From NCBI GenBank assembly GCA_038503065.1, contig JBCAMK010000006.1, forward strand, positions 1,178,001 through 1,242,000: a stretch of 64,000 bases of DNA, given 5' to 3'. The position numbers were made by a program, and so were the translations under genes. A model generated the notes under the pieces. That model ran no database searches. It was not told the origin of the DNA and was given only the letters and a program-made list of their open reading frames with translations. Of the stretch, positions 62,301 through 64,000 are shown in pieces (the stretch's first letter is position 1; every line of letters begins with the position of its first letter). Source of the DNA: Paragyromitra xinjiangensis. Taxonomy: Eukaryota; Ascomycota; Pezizomycetes; Pezizales; Discinaceae.

Positions 62301-63440
62301 CATAGATGTGATGACTTTCCAATTAGAAAAAGAAAAAGTTTGGACGCATGAAGCTGTGGACAATTGAGACTGGAGAGAAATGTTTGATGCGATGCATCCC
62401 ATGCCAAAAGTGGGGTCGAAAGCTTCGAGAGCGAGGCTAAGCACGGTTGGGTCCGGACTCGCCAGCGACTTGGTTTATTTCCGCTTCGTTTCGATGCCAT
62501 CTTGCATCGAATTGTTCTTGTGACTGCCATTTATTGTACCCTTCCCTTGCCTATTGATGCTGCTACCTAGCGACATATCGCATACGTAGCGAAATCTATA
62601 CCCTCGTATCGATAGAACCGGACGGTAGCTTAAGGTCTGGGGGGGGCATCGGCCTGCAAAGTACAATGATGAAACGTTAACATACGCCTGGTGCTCTACC
62701 TGCTATAGTTTCTGGGGGTTATTTGTGCACTTTCCCCCGAGATGCCTTCGCGTTGTTTTACTACATTTGTCAACATTTCGCGGCGGCGGGGTTGAAAAAA
62801 ATAGTTGGAAATCGGTGCAGGGAAGACGGGACAGAGATGGGATCGCTGGGAAAGTCGTCCAAGGGGGCAAGCAAAAAAGAGGGTGCCGGTTTAACCGCAA
62901 ATTGCGATGCGATGGGCATAAAATTGTTTTGATGTGGAACAAACGAATTGGGAGATGGCCGATTAAAGAAACCCAAGCAAGAGTTGAGAAGCTACTACCG
63001 ATAAATCGCTTTCATGGGGGAAGTGGCCATCCGTTGCAATTCGGTACACACCAGTTGATGATGCTGGAGATCACCGTTAGATAGCAGCACAGATACCTTT
63101 CTAAACTCTCCTGTTTTCGAAAGATAAATAAATCCAGGACACCGAGAGATGATACAGTGATGGGGGCGGAAAAAAGCTCAGCCGCAAAGCGGAATTCGCA
63201 ACGGTTTGCGATTGGCTCACGGTGTGCTATATCAAGTCCCTGTCGCGCATGCAAAGCCTAAGCCTTGTACAACACTCAAGGGTTACAGGCTTCACACAGC
63301 CGAAAGAGGGAACGCGGAGAGAATAGGCAGCTTATTAATTGGCGAGTTGACGTATTGGAAGGAGATGTGCGGAGAAATCGAACCATACCATTTTAGTATA
63401 TTGCGGGAATTTTGATTCGGTCCTTTTAGAGGGAGGCCTA
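59329..63440. other. Gene-poor intergenic region, 4.1 kb
   Basis: No frame longer than about 120 codons and none protein-like. The left part (59400-59900) is T-rich 3' flank. No tRNA, transposase or clear long repeat was seen. Confidence 0.4.
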
Positions 63441-64000
63441 CTAGTTTTTTTATTTTAGATTTTATTTCGTTCAGTCTTTTCTTTTTTTCTCTTTCCTTCT
63501 TTTGTTTTGTGGGCTGCGGCTCTTGGCCAATGGACTGGGGAGAGGACCTCGAGATGTGAAAGATGAGGGGTGCATGCATAAGGAAGCCTGGGAGTGCGCC
63601 TTGGGGGAGTGCAAGCCCCAGGCTGAGCGTGAGCGCTGTGGGTGGTAGACGGGGGCAGCATGGGGGCTTGGGCTCTGCGAAGAGCAGAAAGCGGTGAACG
63701 GACTGCCTGATTTGGAGTCGATTTCGCTTTTCTTGCTCGATTATTTGATTGCTTTTGTGGGCCTCTCTTGGCGCCCACACACCCACACGCATCCACGCCG
63801 CAAATAACAATGGTTTCTGTTCCTCCCATACTGCATTTTTGCTGCATTTTTGAGACGCGGCCACTCAACGCGACGCCTATAAGATCTGACTCATTTCCCT
63901 CACCCCCCCTTCTTTCCCTTCCTCTTTTCCTTCTTCCTTCCCTCATCTCCCAATTTTCTACCCCATATATATATAAATAAAAACCCCATATATCTACCCC
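63441..64000 (+). promoter_or_regulatory. Probable promoter of a rightward gene beyond the window
   Basis: The plus strand switches to T/C-rich runs (TTTTCTTTTTTTCTCTTTCC at about 63476; CCCCTTCTTTCCCTTCCTC at about 63905). It ends in a TATATATATAAATAAAAACC stretch at 63965-63984. This is the same signature seen ahead of tubulin, ARG1, GID4 and the Whi2-like gene. The opposite-strand frames here are shadows of this base skew. Confidence 0.4.

Overview
The window is nuclear DNA from a filamentous ascomycete (Pezizomycotina). The genes carry short GT..AG introns of about 50-130 bp. Pyrimidine-rich tracts sit just ahead of several starts. The set of conserved proteins fits: PEX20 (the PTS2 co-receptor of filamentous fungi), a Whi2-type BTB protein, GID4, a fungal beta-tubulin and a PigL_N/STAND-type N-terminal domain. 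I cannot fix the class; Pezizomycetes or Orbiliomycetes are guesses. No CRISPR array, rRNA or convincing tRNA was seen.

Layout. 1-80: the probable first codons of a leftward gene that runs off the left edge. 81-11744: about 11.7 kb with no gene I can support, holding at least four inverted-repeat (MITE-like) elements at 8.2-9.9 kb. 11745-18785: a housekeeping block with aprataxin HNT3 (-), beta-tubulin (+), argininosuccinate synthase (+) and an APQ12-like protein (-). 19810-34788: an accessory block with two tandem paralogues carrying a fungal STAND-type N-terminal domain and a coiled-coil tail (-), an ankyrin-repeat gene with a C-terminal membrane anchor and a one-base frameshift (-), an orphan 387-residue protein (+), an F-box/ankyrin protein (+) and a four-exon 972-residue KH-like protein (-). 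34789-41102: mostly non-coding, with a palindrome-rich inverted repeat and possible gene relics. 41103-42222: GID4. 44398-53238: a giant eleven-exon gene for a 2716-residue protein with two sacsin-type HSP90-like ATPase repeats and a C-terminal BTB domain. 54077-59328: tRNase Z (-), PEX20 (+) and a Whi2-like gene (+). 59329-64000: no supported gene; the extreme right end looks like a promoter for a rightward gene beyond the window.

How the genes relate. The housekeeping genes serve separate pathways: DNA repair, cytoskeleton, arginine synthesis, nuclear envelope, catabolite degradation of gluconeogenic enzymes, tRNA 3' processing, peroxisome import and stress/phosphatase signalling. The accessory block is rich in protein-interaction modules (STAND N-terminal, ankyrin, F-box, BTB) of the kind that vary between fungal strains. 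The sacsin-like/BTB gene is the most unusual object: its architecture suggests an ATP-dependent chaperone module coupled to a BTB adaptor that could engage a cullin-3 ligase. That coupling is inference from domains only.

Multi-exon models were built by hand from splice-site consensus, reading-frame continuity and protein-family continuity. No transcript evidence was available.
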